Assembly (NCBI GenBank): GCA_021779775.1
Contig: JAJYAB010000081.1
Coordinates: 1-7,565 of the forward strand
Source: Actinomycetes bacterium
GTDB taxonomy: Bacteria > Actinomycetota > Acidimicrobiia > Acidimicrobiales > UBA8190
Length of the DNA stretch: 7,565 nucleotides
Direction: 5' to 3'
Positions 6,041 through 7,565 of this stretch are shown piece by piece. Numbering within the stretch: the first letter of the stretch is position 1; every line of letters starts with the position of its first letter. The position numbers and the translations under genes are program-made. The notes below the pieces were generated by a model, which was not told the origin of the DNA, searched no databases, and worked only from the letters and a program-made list of their open reading frames with translations.

Positions 6041-6946
6041 CTACGCCCGGGGATGGGTCGCACTGTGGACGGAGCGCAGCCGCTCCTTACTCACATGAGT
6101 GTAGACCTGCGTCGTCTGCAGGCTGACATGCCCGAGCAGCTCCTGCACGACGCGGAGATCCGCCCCCCCGTCGAGCAGGTGCGTGGCGAAGCTGTGGCGA
6201 AGGGCGTGGGGGTGGGTCGGCACGCCAGCGCGGCGGTCGATGATGCGCCGGACGTCACGCTGGCCGAGCCGGCGACCGCGGCGGTTGACGAACATCGCCT
6301 CACCGGCCTCGGTACCAGCCAAGACGTGGCGAGGACCGGCCAACCACTGGGCCATGGCCGCCTGGCAGCCGTCGTGCATGGGCAGCCGGCGCTGGCGGTC
6401 GCCCTTGCCCACCACCGTCAGGGCGCGCCCGGCGACGTCCACGTCGCCGACATCGAGGCTGCAGAGCTCGGCCACGCGCAGGCCGCATCCGTAGAGAAGC
6501 TCCAAGACGCCGTGGTCGCGACACGCGAGCGCCGCATCGACCGGTGTGGCTCCCGCGACCGAGGGACGCTGGTCGATCATCTGGTCGAGCTCCGGCGTGT
6601 CCAGGACGCGCGGAAGCCGCGACCGGGCCGTCGGAGCCGACAGGCGGCCGGCTGGATCCGACGGTGCCAGACCGCACCGCAGCGCCCACGCGAAATAGCA
6701 GCGGAGCGCTGCCGCTTTTCGTGCCACCGTCGCCCGCGCGTAGCGCCGGGTGGCGAGGTAGCCGAGGTAGCGTCGGAGCATCCGGCGATCGACCTCCGAC
6801 GGCTGCCGGGCCCCGGCCCGCTGCGCCCAGTCGACGAAGGCTGCCACATCCCCCGCGTAAGCGCGGACGGTGGCCCGCGCCCGGCCGTCGATCGACCGTC
6901 CGAACCCTTCGAGCTCCCACCCCACTGGCACTACGCCCACAGGCAC
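6041..6946 (-). CDS. xerC: Tyrosine recombinase XerC/XerD
   Basis: Xer recombinases resolve chromosome dimers at the dif site near the terminus through a covalent phosphotyrosine intermediate, with FtsK at the septum. From the start used here (301 residues, normal length), residues about 8-90 form the N-terminal core-binding SAM-like domain and about 110-290 the catalytic domain. The catalytic set is complete: Arg157 in GLRVAEL, Lys181 in VGKGDRQRR, His247 and Arg250 in HALRHSFATHL, His273 in LLGHVSLQTTQVYTH, and nucleophile Tyr282. The start is uncertain. Four GTG codons (6946, 6940, 6931, 6925) lie together in a 15-base direct repeat, and none has a good Shine-Dalgarno site. The frame is open upstream to 7150, but that part looks non-coding and overlaps the response regulator start. 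XerC versus XerD cannot be decided from sequence alone; the neighbourhood matches the xerC locus near rpsB in mycobacteria. Confidence 0.92.
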   Translation of the reverse strand: MPVGVVPVGWELEGFGRSIDGRARATVRAYAGDVAAFVDWAQRAGARQPSEVDRRMLRRYLGYLATRRYARATVARKAAALRCYFAWALRCGLAPSDPAGRLSAPTARSRLPRVLDTPELDQMIDQRPSVAGATPVDAALACRDHGVLELLYGCGLRVAELCSLDVGDVDVAGRALTVVGKGDRQRRLPMHDGCQAAMAQWLAGPRHVLAGTEAGEAMFVNRRGRRLGQRDVRRIIDRRAGVPTHPHALRHSFATHLLDGGADLRVVQELLGHVSLQTTQVYTHVSKERLRSVHSATHPRA

Positions 6947-7109
6947 TACCGTAGACGGCCCGCCATCCGCAGCAGCACCACGGGGCGGTAGGGTGCCGTC
7001 GACGACAGGGGAGGTGGGCCTGTGCCCGACCGCTTTCGACCCCGACCCCTCGCCTGGCCCCCCGCCGGCAGCCACGCACCACCTCCCACCAGACGACCAG
7101 GGCGGACCC
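6947..7109. other. Divergent intergenic region between xerC and the response regulator
   Basis: This 163-base gap must hold the start signals of both divergent genes unless xerC begins further upstream. Possible -10 hexamers on the plus strand are TAGGGT at 6989-6994 and TACCGT at 6947-6952. The latter has CTGGCA (6925-6930) 16 bases before it as a weak -35. On the minus strand TACGGT (6953-6948) overlaps the same site. A 9-base inverted repeat, GGGAGGTGG at 7009-7017 and CCACCTCCC at 7079-7087, could pair in a response-regulator leader RNA. None of these is strong enough to call alone. No small gene or RNA gene was seen. Confidence 0.3.
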
Positions 7110-7565
7110 ATGAGCAGCCGGATCTTGTTGGTGGAGGACGACGAGCGCATCCGTGCATCGCTTCGCCTGGCCCTGGAGGACGAAGGCTACGAGCTCCAGG
7201 AGGCGGCCAGCGGCGAGGCCGCCCTGGAGCGGTTCGCCGAGCAGCCGGCGGACGTCGTCCTCATCGACCTGATGCTGCCGGGCATTGACGGGTTCGAGTG
7301 CTGCCGGCAGCTTCGCCGTGTCTCTGCCGTACCGGTGGTCATGGTCACTGCCCGGACCGACACACACGACGTGGTAGCCGGCCTCGAGGCTGGTGCCGAC
7401 GACTACGTGACGAAACCGTTCGTGGCCAAGGAGCTGTCGGCCCGCATCAGGGCGCTCCTGCGGCGGGCGCGGTCCTCGGACCAGCCGGTCACCCTCGCCT
7501 TCGGTGACGTCGAGGTCCGGCCCGAAGAAGGAACGGTCCGCCGCGCCACGGAGGAGATCCACTGC
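7110..7565 (+). CDS. OmpR-family two-component response regulator, N-terminal part (cut by window edge)
   Basis: The 152 codons present form a complete receiver domain and the start of a DNA-binding domain. The receiver begins ILLVEDD, with the acidic pocket Asp10/Asp11. The phosphoacceptor is Asp53 in VVLIDLMLPGIDG, with Thr80 in VVMVTAR, Tyr99 in GADDYVTKPF, and Lys102. After a basic linker ending near residue 121, TLAFGDVEVRPEEGTVRRATEE begins the beta-sheet lead of an OmpR/PhoB winged helix. A partner histidine kinase would phosphorylate Asp53 and change DNA binding; the kinase gene is not in the window and may follow downstream. The ATG at 7110 has only a weak upstream GGCGG. It is the only plus-strand gene here and is divergent from xerC. 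Full family length is about 225-240 residues. The signal and regulon cannot be inferred, so no gene name is given. Confidence 0.93.
   Translation, partial: MSSRILLVEDDERIRASLRLALEDEGYELQEAASGEAALERFAEQPADVVLIDLMLPGIDGFECCRQLRRVSAVPVVMVTARTDTHDVVAGLEAGADDYVTKPFVAKELSARIRALLRRARSSDQPVTLAFGDVEVRPEEGTVRRATEEIHC

Noticed and set aside
6300..7562. Long minus-strand open frame (about 420 codons) across xerC and the response regulator
   Set aside because: It is out of frame with the catalytic XerC sequence and antisense to a clear response regulator receiver domain. Its product is low-complexity Arg/Gly/Ala.

Overview
The window is strongly GC-rich DNA from a bacterial chromosome, with third positions dominated by G/C and GTG and TTG start codons. 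Gene content and order point to Actinomycetota: a XerC-type recombinase and a WhiG/FliA-type sigma factor lie just upstream of rpsB-tsf-pyrH-frr-cdsA-dxr. Streptomyces and Mycobacterium keep related arrangements. The direct cdsA-dxr junction and the very long hydrophilic N-terminus of CdsA suggest a deep-branching class such as Acidimicrobiia, but that placement is inference. No mobile element, phage gene, tRNA, rRNA or CRISPR array was seen.

Layout: eight of the nine genes are on the minus strand, so they read from right to left. At the right end, the start of an OmpR-family response regulator (7110 to the edge) points rightward. It is divergent from xerC (6041-6946), with 163 bases between them. 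Eight bases after xerC comes a sigma-28-family factor (5208-6032) with a TTG start. A 183-base gap holds a candidate promoter and a palindrome-rich leader. The translation/envelope cluster follows: rpsB (S2), tsf (EF-Ts), pyrH (UMP kinase), frr (ribosome recycling factor), cdsA (CDP-diacylglycerol synthase) and the start of dxr (first committed step of the MEP isoprenoid pathway), cut by the left edge. Its genes overlap by 4 bases or lie 3 to 38 bases apart, so they are very probably one operon.

How the genes fit together: rpsB, tsf and frr supply ribosome structure, elongation and recycling. pyrH feeds UTP/CTP synthesis, and CTP is the substrate of CdsA for phospholipid synthesis; dxr starts isoprenoid synthesis for lipid carriers and quinones. 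This is a growth operon linking translation, pyrimidines and membrane lipids. xerC and the sigma factor form a second unit (chromosome dimer resolution, and motility or developmental transcription).

Everything is recognisable core biology, and I found no convincing undescribed multi-gene system. The points worth a second look are: (1) an approximately 290-residue, tryptophan-dotted, acidic extension in front of the CdsA membrane domain, with a recent-looking 15/45-bp repeat array; (2) an Ala/Pro tail on S2 built from an exact 18-bp triplication; (3) three strong palindromes in the rpsB leader, a candidate regulatory element; and (4) unusual or ambiguous start sites for cdsA, xerC and the sigma factor.
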